From contig CAMWXE010000018.1 in assembly GCA_947178145.1 (NCBI GenBank), forward strand, positions 1 to 64,000: a stretch of 64,000 nucleotides of DNA, read 5' to 3'. The notes beneath the pieces were generated by a model. The model was not told where the DNA came from. It saw only the letters and a list, made by a program, of their open reading frames with translations, and ran no database searches. Numbering within the stretch: the first letter of the stretch is position 1; each line of letters starts with the position of its first letter. The stretch is from an uncultured Lachnospiraceae bacterium (lineage in GTDB: Bacteria > Bacillota > Clostridia > Lachnospirales > Lachnospiraceae). The translations under genes and the position numbers were made by a program. Of this stretch, positions 41,543-49,386 are shown piece by piece.

Positions 41543-43021
41543 ATGAAGAAAAAAGTACTGCTAACGGCGCTGGCTGTCATGCTCTTTGGAAGCAGCTTTC
41601 CTGTATATGCTGCCCCAGAGTACATGGCTGACGGCGGCATATTTGATGCAGAATGGTATCTGGAACAGAATCCCGATATCGCCGCTGCCTTTCCAGCCGG
41701 GGTATCCGCGGAAGTTCTCTACCAGCACTATGTCACATGTGGCGCAGACGAAGGCCGAACCCCTTATAATGCAATGACCTTTGATCCCGCAAACGTGCTG
41801 CCTTATCAAAGCGCGGCTGAGAATGTTCCCGACACGATAGTACCATCCAGTCTCACACCTGTGGTCTCCTACAATAAAGATGCTCAAAACTACAACAGGA
41901 ACTGGTCTGACACAGTCAATTCTTATCTGTACGAGAACCCGGCTGGCGGGCTTACACGGGTGGAATATGTCAATGGACAGATTGTCGTGGAGGATTATGA
42001 CAACAATTTCTATCTTCGCTCGACCCGCAATATCACTATGGAACTGCCCATATGGGGTGGTTTTTATGCCGGAGACAATTATAATTTCATTATTTTCGGT
42101 CAGAAGAATCCCTCTCAGAACAATGATACAGAGGTTGTCCGTGTCGTGAAATATTCGAAAGACTGGAAGCGTCTGGGACAGGCGAGCCTTCGCGGTGCCA
42201 ATACCACTGTACCTTTTGATGCAGGATCGCTCCGCTGTGCCGAGTATGGCGATTATCTGTATATTCGTACCTGTCATGAAATGTACGCATCTGCACGTGA
42301 TGGATTAAATCATCAGGCAAATATGACACTTGCGGTGCGCCAAAGTGATATGAAGCTTACAGATTCCTATTACATCGTAATGAACAACAGTGTAGGATAT
42401 GTCAGTCATTCTTTCAACCAGTTTGTCCTCGTTGATCAGGACCGCAATCTTGTCACGCTGGATCACGGTGATGCCTATCCACGCAGTATCACGCTGATGC
42501 GCTATACCAATGCAAAGGCCGGCGGCGATAAATTCAGCGGAAGTGTTGCGAGCAGGGATTTGGTCGCTTTCCCTGGTACAACAGGCGATAATTACACAGG
42601 TGCGTCTGTGGGCGGCTTTGCAGAGACTACTAACGGCTATGTAGCTGCATTTAACTATGACGGCGTGGGCGGTCGTGCTACTCGCGAAGTCTATATCAGT
42701 TATACCAGCAAAAACGGACTGAACTCCACAGTAACAAAAATCACAGAATCTGCCGGAACACAAACTCCCGTTCTCGTCCCGACCGGACTTGACGGCGGAT
42801 ATCTGATGTGGACAGACACAGCAGGGACTTTCTATTATACAAGATATGCGGACGGCGGCACCATCGGTGCAATTGCCACAGCTGACGCCGCATTGTCCGA
42901 CTGCCAGCCGATTCTCCATAACGGAGAGGTAGTATGGTACGTTACCGCCAACTCAACTCCTGTGTTTTTCAAGCTTGATGCTTCTTCTACGATTACCAGA
43001 ACGGTGGCAAACGGACAGTAA
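41543..43021 (+). CDS. Secreted surface protein of unknown function
   Basis: A 492-residue exported protein. MKKKVLLTALAVMLFGSSFP is a signal peptide, cleaved after VYAA. Residues 28-75 have the motif FDAEWYLEQNPDIAAAFPAG...HYVTCGADEGRTPYN, which occurs in many extracellular clostridial proteins. The rest (about 100-490) is rich in Tyr, Asn and Gly and in short aromatic beta strands, compatible with a beta-propeller or similar. No catalytic motif or anchor is seen. GGAGGAATTC precedes the ATG. Its gene has a strong promoter, a structured leader and a terminator of its own. Confidence 0.8.
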   Translation: MKKKVLLTALAVMLFGSSFPVYAAPEYMADGGIFDAEWYLEQNPDIAAAFPAGVSAEVLYQHYVTCGADEGRTPYNAMTFDPANVLPYQSAAENVPDTIVPSSLTPVVSYNKDAQNYNRNWSDTVNSYLYENPAGGLTRVEYVNGQIVVEDYDNNFYLRSTRNITMELPIWGGFYAGDNYNFIIFGQKNPSQNNDTEVVRVVKYSKDWKRLGQASLRGANTTVPFDAGSLRCAEYGDYLYIRTCHEMYASARDGLNHQANMTLAVRQSDMKLTDSYYIVMNNSVGYVSHSFNQFVLVDQDRNLVTLDHGDAYPRSITLMRYTNAKAGGDKFSGSVASRDLVAFPGTTGDNYTGASVGGFAETTNGYVAAFNYDGVGGRATREVYISYTSKNGLNSTVTKITESAGTQTPVLVPTGLDGGYLMWTDTAGTFYYTRYADGGTIGAIATADAALSDCQPILHNGEVVWYVTANSTPVFFKLDASSTITRTVANGQ

Positions 43022-43081
43022 TCGACAGCTCCTCAAATATCACATCAAAGTGTGTTTGAAAACTGCCCTGACAACACAAAT

Positions 43082-43125
43082 AAGAACCCACTGACTGAAT
43101 CACAGTCAATGGGTTCTTGTTTTTA
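43082..43125. terminator. Bidirectional terminator
   Basis: AAGAACCCA and TGACTG pair with CAGTCA and TGGGTTCTT, followed by TGTTTTT. It separates the secreted-protein gene from the convergent phosphofructokinase gene. Confidence 0.9.
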
Positions 43126-43133
43126 TGTTTTGT

Positions 43134-44207
43134 TTAATCGCCAAAACTGATGCCAAGCATCTTTGCCTCTTTGATAATCGTCGAATCCGGATCGACCATC
43201 TTGAGCTTGCCAGCCACATCTGCAAGCGGTACTTTTACAACCTCCCGGTTCTGATAGCCAACCATGTATCCATACTCGCCCTTGAGAATCAGCTTGGACG
43301 CCTCAGCGCCAAGTCTGCTTGCAAACACTCTGTCATAGGAATTCGGGCTTCCGCCTCTCTGTGTGTGTCCAGGAACCGTGACGCGCACTTCCATGCCGCT
43401 CTTTTCTTTGATTTTCTCAGCTATCTCATAGGAAACGCTGGGGTATTTGTAGTCTGCCATGTACTTCTTGTATTCTTTTTTCGAAAGTGCAGCCACCTCT
43501 TTTGATATAGCACCCTCTGCTACCGCAAGAATGGTAAACTTGCTTCCCCGCTCAGAACGCTTCTGGATCGCCTTGATAATCTTGTTGATATCATATGGTA
43601 TCTCTGGTATCAGGATAATGTCTGCGCCACCTGCCATACCTGCATTGAGTGTCAGGTATCCTACCTTGTGGCCCATTACCTCCACGATAAATACACGGCC
43701 ATGCGATGCAGCAGTCGTATGGATCTGGTCGATGCACATTGTCGCGATATCGACAGCGCTCTGGAATCCAAACGTCATATCCGTTCCCCACAGATCATTG
43801 TCAATTGTCTTGGGCAGCGTCACGACATTCAAACCTTCCTCGCGCAGAAGATTTGCAGTCTTGTGTGTACCATTACCGCCAAGAATTACCAGACAATCGA
43901 GGCTGAGCTTGTAATAGTTGTGCTTCATCGCCTCCACTTTGTCCAATCCATTTTCATCCGGATCACGCATATTTTTGAATGGCATACGGGAACTTCCGAG
44001 CATCGTGCCGCCCTTTGTCAGGATTCCTGAGAAATCTGATGGTGCAAGCATTTTGTACTTGCCATAGATCAGTCCCTTGTAGCCGTCAAGGAAACCGAAC
44101 AGCTCTACTTCCTTGCCCGCATTGAACAATCCCTTTGCCACGCCGCGCATTGCCGCGTTGAGCGCCTGACAGTCACCACCACTTGTTAACATTCCGATTC
44201 TAATCAT
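43134..44207 (-). CDS. pfkA: 6-phosphofructokinase (ATP/PPi clade uncertain)
   Basis: A 357-residue glycolytic enzyme that phosphorylates fructose 6-phosphate. It shows MIRIGMLTSGGDCQALNAAM, the donor-site GGNGTHKTA (in place of the usual GGDGS), PKTIDNDLWGTD, and VPGHTQRGGSP. In established numbering Gly104 favours ATP and Asp104 favours PPi; here position 104 is Gly. Position 124, Gly in ATP enzymes, is Lys as in PPi and some trypanosomatid-type enzymes. The catalytic TIDND is intact. So phosphate donor is uncertain. AAGGAGGTTCCC precedes the ATG and the promoter is at 44384-44412. Confidence 0.92.
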   Translation of the reverse strand: MIRIGMLTSGGDCQALNAAMRGVAKGLFNAGKEVELFGFLDGYKGLIYGKYKMLAPSDFSGILTKGGTMLGSSRMPFKNMRDPDENGLDKVEAMKHNYYKLSLDCLVILGGNGTHKTANLLREEGLNVVTLPKTIDNDLWGTDMTFGFQSAVDIATMCIDQIHTTAASHGRVFIVEVMGHKVGYLTLNAGMAGGADIILIPEIPYDINKIIKAIQKRSERGSKFTILAVAEGAISKEVAALSKKEYKKYMADYKYPSVSYEIAEKIKEKSGMEVRVTVPGHTQRGGSPNSYDRVFASRLGAEASKLILKGEYGYMVGYQNREVVKVPLADVAGKLKMVDPDSTIIKEAKMLGISFGD

Positions 44208-44383
44208 GGGAACCTCCTTCTTCGCATTGAATATCTGCGCATTATTATTTCCATATTATGATGTTTATATGCTTTTTGCCTTGCCAGGGCATTCTCCCTT
44301 TGCAGTCGTTTAAAGCATGTCCTTTGTAAACCTGCCCATAAGCACATATGAAAAATACCTTCTGCATGGCTGCCCTATATAAC

Positions 44384-44412
44384 ATTATAAACCTTTTTTC
44401 TGAATCGAACAA
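44384..44412 (-). promoter_or_regulatory. Promoter of pfkA
   Basis: Minus strand TTGTTC (44407-44412), 17-bp spacer, TATAAT (44384-44389). The leader is about 170 bases and contains GGGAGAATGCCC, a motif also seen in the iscS-thiI gap. Confidence 0.6.
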
Positions 44413-44450
44413 CTTTATCTGGAAATTTTTTGAATAATTGTGAATTTTCC

Positions 44451-45068
44451 CTATTCGGCGCACACCATCCGCACCGCATACACTCTGTTCAGATAGCGGG
44501 ATAATTTTGTCAACTCGTTCTCCAACGGGTCCATGCAGAGGTAATCCCCATCCTCTATGCCCACAATCAATACATAGTGATAACTTCCCAGTCCGCGCAT
44601 CCGCACGCGCACAATCGGATAGTGACCAGACGCAAGACACTGCGCTATCTCCGTATCCGATACCTCGGAAAACACATCTGCCGAATATCCCTCCATCTTC
44701 CCGATTGCTGCCCACTGGATATTTCCCTCACTGTCATACACCTGATTCTCCGAAAAAATTTGATTCAGTACACCTGGCGTCATCCTGACTCCTGTCTCCA
44801 TGCTGACCGCAGACGCGATGCAAGTCACCAGACAGCCCGAGGATTTCATGGTAAACCTTGAATCGCCGAGCAGGTCTGACGCCCATGTTTCATCATCCTG
44901 CCGATAAGTAACCGCTTCCCCTGATAACAGTTCGTCCTGATTTGGCTTCACGACGACACTTCCCCGCAAACGCAGAAACAAAAATCCCACTGCTACAATC
45001 ACAATCCCCATCAGCAGGCCTGACAAAGCGATTTTCACCCGACTTCGCATATCACGATACCTGTTCAT
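44451..45068 (-). CDS. Membrane-anchored C39-like peptidase
   Basis: A 205-residue protein: basic N-terminus, one membrane helix (about 12-34), then a papain-like domain outside the cell. The catalytic triad can be read as Cys79 in SSGCLVTC, His164 in GSYHYVLIVG and Asp180 in CMDPL, the order of peptidase C39-like proteins. The start MNRYRDMR has GGAGGGAGATT upstream; the earlier ATG at 45113 falls in the tRNA terminator and has no SD. Substrate unknown. It lies between tRNA-Tyr (its terminator at 45099) and pfkA. Confidence 0.75.
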   Translation of the reverse strand: MNRYRDMRSRVKIALSGLLMGIVIVAVGFLFLRLRGSVVVKPNQDELLSGEAVTYRQDDETWASDLLGDSRFTMKSSGCLVTCIASAVSMETGVRMTPGVLNQIFSENQVYDSEGNIQWAAIGKMEGYSADVFSEVSDTEIAQCLASGHYPIVRVRMRGLGSYHYVLIVGIEDGDYLCMDPLENELTKLSRYLNRVYAVRMVCAE

Positions 45069-45098
45069 AATCTCCCTCCAACCGATTCCATTCATTGC

Positions 45099-45126
45099 AA
45101 AAAGGAATATCACGATACGATATTCC
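45099..45126 (-). terminator. Terminator of tRNA-Tyr
   Basis: Minus strand GGAATATC pairs with GATATTCC, followed by five T. It is about 45 bases past the tRNA 3' end and about 30 before the C39-like start codon. Confidence 0.75.
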
Positions 45127-45169
45127 TCTCATTTTTATCCCCTATGCTTCTTGCCGTTTGCATATCAAA

Positions 45170-45251
45170 TGGGTGGAGGTGGATTCGAACCACCGAAGCA
45201 TAATGCAGCAGATTTACAGTCTGTCCCCTTTGGCCACTCGGGAATCCACCC
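45170..45251 (-). tRNA. tRNA-Tyr (anticodon GTA)
   Basis: An 82-base tRNA. Acceptor stem GGGTGGA pairs with TCCACCC and the discriminator base is A; no encoded CCA. The anticodon loop CTGTAAA carries GTA, the long variable arm expected of bacterial tRNA-Tyr follows, and the T arm is GGTGG-TTCGAAT-CCACC. It lies just after aspS. Confidence 0.95.
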
Positions 45252-45329
45252 ATCTGTCAGGACATCGCCCTGACATGTACTATTTAATCACAAAAATGTC
45301 GAAAAAGCAAGCAGTTTTTACGATTTCTT

Positions 45330-47102
45330 TTATGATTCTCTCTCCTTTTCCGCTTCCTCCACAATCTGAATGTGCACGTCGCGCAGCTGTCTCTCGTCCA
45401 CGGCCGCTGGAGCTCCCATCATCACATCCTGCGCGGTCTTGTTCATCGGGAACGGGATAATCTCGCGGATACTCTCCTCGCCTGCAATCAACATCACCAT
45501 GCGGTCAACGCCGGGAGCGATGCCTGCGTGTGGCGGTGCCCCGTAGCAGAATGCATTGTACATCGCCGGGAACTTCGCCTTCACGTCCTCCTCGCCAAGC
45601 CCTACAATCTGGAATGCCTTTACCATAATCTCAGGATCATGGTTACGGACAGCGCCTGATGACAACTCCACGCCATTGCACACAAGATCGTACTGGTATG
45701 CAAGAATATCAAGTGGTTCCTTCGTTTCCAGCGCCTCCACGCCTCCCTGCGGCATTGAGAACGGATTGTGGCAGAACTCCAGCTCGCCAGATTCCTCACC
45801 GATCTCATACATTGGAAAGTCAACAATCCAGCAGAATTCATAGCAGTCCTTCTTCATATAACCGTCAAACGTATTGGCAAGCGTTTTTCTGATCACACCT
45901 GCTGTCTTCTGCGCCGTTCTCAAATCACCTGCAGCAAGCGCAGCAAAGCTGCCATTTTTCAGTCCAAGCGCCTCAATCACTGCTGCTTTCTTCTCCTGCA
46001 CAAATTTGGAGATGCCGCCGACAAGTTCTCCATTTTCGTCAAGACGGAACCAGTATGTCTTCTGTGCACTCACAACCTCGACATCGGCGCACATCTTGTC
46101 AATCTGCTTTCTTGTCCCTGTAAAGTTGTCTGCGACAACCGCCTTTATGGTCTTTCCCACAAAAGGCTCAAAACCACAGTCAGCAAGCACACCCGTCGCG
46201 TCCTGCACCAGCAGATCAATGCGCAGATCTGGCTTGTCCGAACCATATTTTTCCATCGCTTCGAGATAGGGTATTCTCTTGAATGGAGGTTTGGAAGCCT
46301 CGTGGTAAATTCCATACCTGGCAAAAATCGGAGGCAGCACATCCTCCAGTATCTCAAACACATCATCCTGACTCGCAAATGCCATCTCCATATCGAGCTG
46401 ATAAAACTCTCCGGGCGAGCGGTCTGCCCGCGCATCCTCATCGCGGAAACAAGGCGCAATCTGAAAATAGCGGTCAAAACCCGAGGCCATCAGCAACTGC
46501 TTGAACTGCTGCGGTGCCTGCGGAAGCGCATAGAATTTTCCTGGGTGGTTTCTCGCCGGCACAAGATAGTCGCGCGCCCCCTCCGGGGAGGAGCAAGTCA
46601 GAATCGGCGTAGTAATTTCCATAAAATCATGACCAATCATGGCCGCGCGGAGATCTGCGACGATCTTGCTCCTGAGCACGATCTTTGCTTTCACATTCGG
46701 ATTGCGCAGATCCAGATAGCGGTATTTCAGTCTGGTATTCTCATCTGCCTCCTTGGAGTGGTCGATCTGGAATGGCAGCTCGTTGTACTGGCACTTACCT
46801 AAGACTGTTACCTTCGACGGAACGATCTCGATATCGCCTGTCTCCATCTTGGGATTTTTGGCGCTGCGCTCACGCACTGTTCCAACGATCTCCAGTGTCG
46901 ACTCATTGTTGATGCCGCTAAGCTGCTCCATGATCTCTTCAGTCTCGACCACAATCTGTGTCTTCCCGTAAAAATCCCTGAGAATCAAAAAACCTAAATT
47001 TTTACTGACCTTGCGCAGATTGTCATACCAACCGACAAGTTTTACTTCCTCTCCAACATTCTCCAGCCGCAGCTGGCTGCAATTATGTGTACGTCCCTGC
47101 AT
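45330..47102 (-). CDS. aspS: Aspartyl-tRNA synthetase
   Basis: A 590-residue class IIb synthetase that charges tRNA-Asp. The N-terminal OB-fold anticodon domain (VGWYDNLRKVSKNLGFLILR) leads to motif 2 (FRDEDARADRSPGEFYQLDMEM), the bacterial GAD insertion domain (about 290-420), and motif 3 (GVDRMVMLIAGEESIREIIP). The size matches the bacterial type. A consensus promoter lies 60 bases upstream (47163-47191). The tRNA-Tyr gene follows 80 bases downstream; no T-box is seen. Confidence 0.96.
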   Translation of the reverse strand: MQGRTHNCSQLRLENVGEEVKLVGWYDNLRKVSKNLGFLILRDFYGKTQIVVETEEIMEQLSGINNESTLEIVGTVRERSAKNPKMETGDIEIVPSKVTVLGKCQYNELPFQIDHSKEADENTRLKYRYLDLRNPNVKAKIVLRSKIVADLRAAMIGHDFMEITTPILTCSSPEGARDYLVPARNHPGKFYALPQAPQQFKQLLMASGFDRYFQIAPCFRDEDARADRSPGEFYQLDMEMAFASQDDVFEILEDVLPPIFARYGIYHEASKPPFKRIPYLEAMEKYGSDKPDLRIDLLVQDATGVLADCGFEPFVGKTIKAVVADNFTGTRKQIDKMCADVEVVSAQKTYWFRLDENGELVGGISKFVQEKKAAVIEALGLKNGSFAALAAGDLRTAQKTAGVIRKTLANTFDGYMKKDCYEFCWIVDFPMYEIGEESGELEFCHNPFSMPQGGVEALETKEPLDILAYQYDLVCNGVELSSGAVRNHDPEIMVKAFQIVGLGEEDVKAKFPAMYNAFCYGAPPHAGIAPGVDRMVMLIAGEESIREIIPFPMNKTAQDVMMGAPAAVDERQLRDVHIQIVEEAEKERES

Positions 47103-47162
47103 TTTTCCACTGTCCTTTTCTCTTAATTTATTGGCATGAACTATGCCTGTTTGCTGTTTTTA

Positions 47163-47191
47163 ATACTAGCATTATTAAAAAACAGTGTCAA
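47163..47191 (-). promoter_or_regulatory. Promoter of aspS
   Basis: Minus strand TTGACA (47186-47191), 17-bp spacer, TAGTAT (47163-47168) preceded by TGC. An AT-rich inverted repeat (CTGTTTTT...AAAAACAG) spans the spacer. Confidence 0.7.
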
Positions 47192-47211
47192 GGAGAATGT
47201 AACATAATTCC

Positions 47212-48594
47212 CTATTCACCTGTCTCGACTACCGTCTTAAATACCGCTCTCTCCTCCAGCACTTCCTGAAAGCTTCTGTCCTGATGATTCCCCGGAACAC
47301 CGTAGCCTTTGATTTCATCCATATACTCGTCATAGTCGCAGATGTAAATGTACACTCTGGAGATATCATGTCCTGCGATAGCAAGCTCATACGCGTTGGA
47401 GCTGCCATTCTCTATCTTATTGCCGTCCGCGTCAAGTGCGACAGCAAACGTGTCATTGCCCTCGACCGTGTTCAGCGTCATCTCTACCGAGGACAGCTCG
47501 ATGCTCTTGACGCCGATGCCGGCCTCGTTTATCTGGTTGACCTCGATCACGCGGGAAGCACTGTCCTTCTTCGTGATGGTCAGATCATAGGACCAGCTTC
47601 CCTCCTGCCACCAGTTTTGGTATTTGTTGGGATAATCATACCACTCCTGCGGCAATGTCTTCATATACTTCTGCCACTCTTCGTCACTCATGCGCTCCAG
47701 CTCCTCAGCAGACTTTTGGCCCTCCAGCGGGAGCGGCTCCGCCAAATCTCCGACGATGTTGGAAATATCCAGCTTTATGGTAAATGTTTCCGGGATCTCG
47801 TAATAGTCTATATACTGTGCATAATTCTCATCTGTCAGCCAGAACTCCTCATTGCCTGTCTGCCCGATATCCTCCGGCGTGACTCCGACACTATCCAGCA
47901 TCTGCTGGTACCGGCTGTCATCAACGTTGATCTCTGAATAGTCAATCCGCAGAATTCCGTCATATGTATGCGCATCTGCAAATTTTCCCTCGATATGGCG
48001 CAATGACTGTATAGCGTCAGGGCGGAACGAATAGTACTCGACTGTCTCCACCGACAAATTCTGTGTCCCGTCCACAAAGAGCGCCATCTCTGGAAACTCC
48101 TGTGCATTTTTGACATTCACACCGATAAAAAGTGCCTGGTTTGAGGCGTACACCTCCGTCAGCGTGATCGTGATATCCCCCGACGTCTGCTGGTAGATCG
48201 CTGTATCACGCACTTCCTGGCTATCGGATGCATTTTCGCCCGCACTGCCCTTGTCCGCTGATGCAGTTCCATTATCCTGATACAATAGAACAGTATCCTC
48301 CTCCGGAAGCTGACCAAAAGAAAACAAATCGGAAAGCTTCGAGAAAATGCCTCCCAAAATCGGTATTTCGCTTGCCAGCACCGGATTCATAACACAGAAC
48401 GTGACCATCAGTGCAAACACTGCCGCAACACTGCCGATTCCCACCAGAATCCTGCGTATCACAGGTCTTTTTCCGTTTGTCTGCTTAACCTCTGCATTCC
48501 TTATCATTCTATAGGCCTCCTCCATTTTCGCATCAATGACTCTGCTCGGACGCAGCTCCGCCCCCAGAGCTCTTCTCAATTCCTTTTCCTGCAT
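47212..48594 (-). CDS. DUF4179-type anti-sigma factor (second copy)
   Basis: A 460-residue protein with a cytosolic N-terminus (LRRALGAELRPSRVIDAKMEEAYRMI), one membrane helix (about 47-70) and a large external part, including beta-rich domains of the DUF4179/DUF5643 type. It is the partner of the ECF sigma factor encoded just upstream. GGAGGATTACT precedes the ATG at MQEKELRR. It is larger than the copy at 36709 and only distantly similar, so the two modules are not a recent duplication. Confidence 0.8.
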   Translation of the reverse strand: MQEKELRRALGAELRPSRVIDAKMEEAYRMIRNAEVKQTNGKRPVIRRILVGIGSVAAVFALMVTFCVMNPVLASEIPILGGIFSKLSDLFSFGQLPEEDTVLLYQDNGTASADKGSAGENASDSQEVRDTAIYQQTSGDITITLTEVYASNQALFIGVNVKNAQEFPEMALFVDGTQNLSVETVEYYSFRPDAIQSLRHIEGKFADAHTYDGILRIDYSEINVDDSRYQQMLDSVGVTPEDIGQTGNEEFWLTDENYAQYIDYYEIPETFTIKLDISNIVGDLAEPLPLEGQKSAEELERMSDEEWQKYMKTLPQEWYDYPNKYQNWWQEGSWSYDLTITKKDSASRVIEVNQINEAGIGVKSIELSSVEMTLNTVEGNDTFAVALDADGNKIENGSSNAYELAIAGHDISRVYIYICDYDEYMDEIKGYGVPGNHQDRSFQEVLEERAVFKTVVETGE

Positions 48595-48662
48595 AGTAAT
48601 CCTCCATTTATTCATTTCCTGCAAGACTGTAAATCAACACCTGCCAAACGAACTTGTTCATT

Positions 48663-49169
48663 TTATCTCCCTTCCAGTGCCACACGCAGCTGTTCTTTTC
48701 CACGATGCAGTCTGCTCTTTATGGTATTCTCGTTCATGTCGAGAATCGCCGCGATCTCCCTGATCGTGAATTGCTCCCCGTAATACAACTGGAAAATGAC
48801 TCTGCTGTCATCTGGCAGTATCGACAGCATTTCGCGGAACTCCACATCTGCCTTTCCCACATCATGCTGCGCTTCCTCGCTGTAATCCTCCAGATAAGCC
48901 TTGTGCTGATTCATCCGATATCGCTTCGTACACCGGTTAATCAATATACGTACCAGCCACGTCTTAAAATACTCCTCCCTTTTCAGGTTTTCGATATGCT
49001 CATAGGCATCCAAAATGGTATCCTGTATCGCATCTGCGACATCTTCCTCGTTTCTTAGATAGCCAAGCGCAACGCGCTGGAGTGTCATCTTACATTCTTC
49101 AATTAATGCGATAAATGCCTCCGCGTCTCCGCGCCTTGCGCGTCTCACCAATGTATTAACTGTATTCAT
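48663..49169 (-). CDS. ECF RNA polymerase sigma factor (second copy)
   Basis: A 168-residue sigma factor: region 2 VALGYLRNEEDVADAIQDTI and region 4 LYYGEQFTIREIAAILDMNENTIKSRLHRG. The start MNTVNTLV has GGAGGAGGAAA upstream. The gene precedes its DUF4179 partner by 68 bases on the same strand. Targets are unknown; a self-recognised promoter could lie in 49170-49290, where I see no clear consensus. Confidence 0.9.
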   Translation of the reverse strand: MNTVNTLVRRARRGDAEAFIALIEECKMTLQRVALGYLRNEEDVADAIQDTILDAYEHIENLKREEYFKTWLVRILINRCTKRYRMNQHKAYLEDYSEEAQHDVGKADVEFREMLSILPDDSRVIFQLYYGEQFTIREIAAILDMNENTIKSRLHRGKEQLRVALEGR

Positions 49170-49288
49170 TTTCCTCCTCCACTCCATTCGATATTCTGTC
49201 GAAGCGCTTCAACTTACATAGATTAGATACCAGTTTGCGGGATTCGGTTGCATCCATTTTTCATTTTATGCTCCAATTTGAGTCCATA

Positions 49289-49352
49289 CAAAAAACAGCC
49301 TCACAGGAATCATACAATGTCCAATGGATATTGTTCCCTGTAAAGCTGCTCT
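49289..49352 (-). terminator. Terminator of glnN
   Basis: Minus strand AGCAGC and CAGG pair with CCTG and GGCTG across a long loop, then TTTTTTG. It is about 35 bases beyond the glnN stop codon. Confidence 0.6.
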
Positions 49353-49386
49353 CATTATGAACGCAGGAACTCACGTCCTGTCTCAC

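Noticed and set aside
44245-44715. 156-residue minus-strand frame overlapping the C39-like gene
   Set aside because: It is in another frame of the C39-like gene and runs through the pfkA promoter.
45768-46802. A 344-residue plus-strand frame opposite aspS
   Set aside because: Shadow of the aspartyl-tRNA synthetase gene; the translation has no recognisable features.
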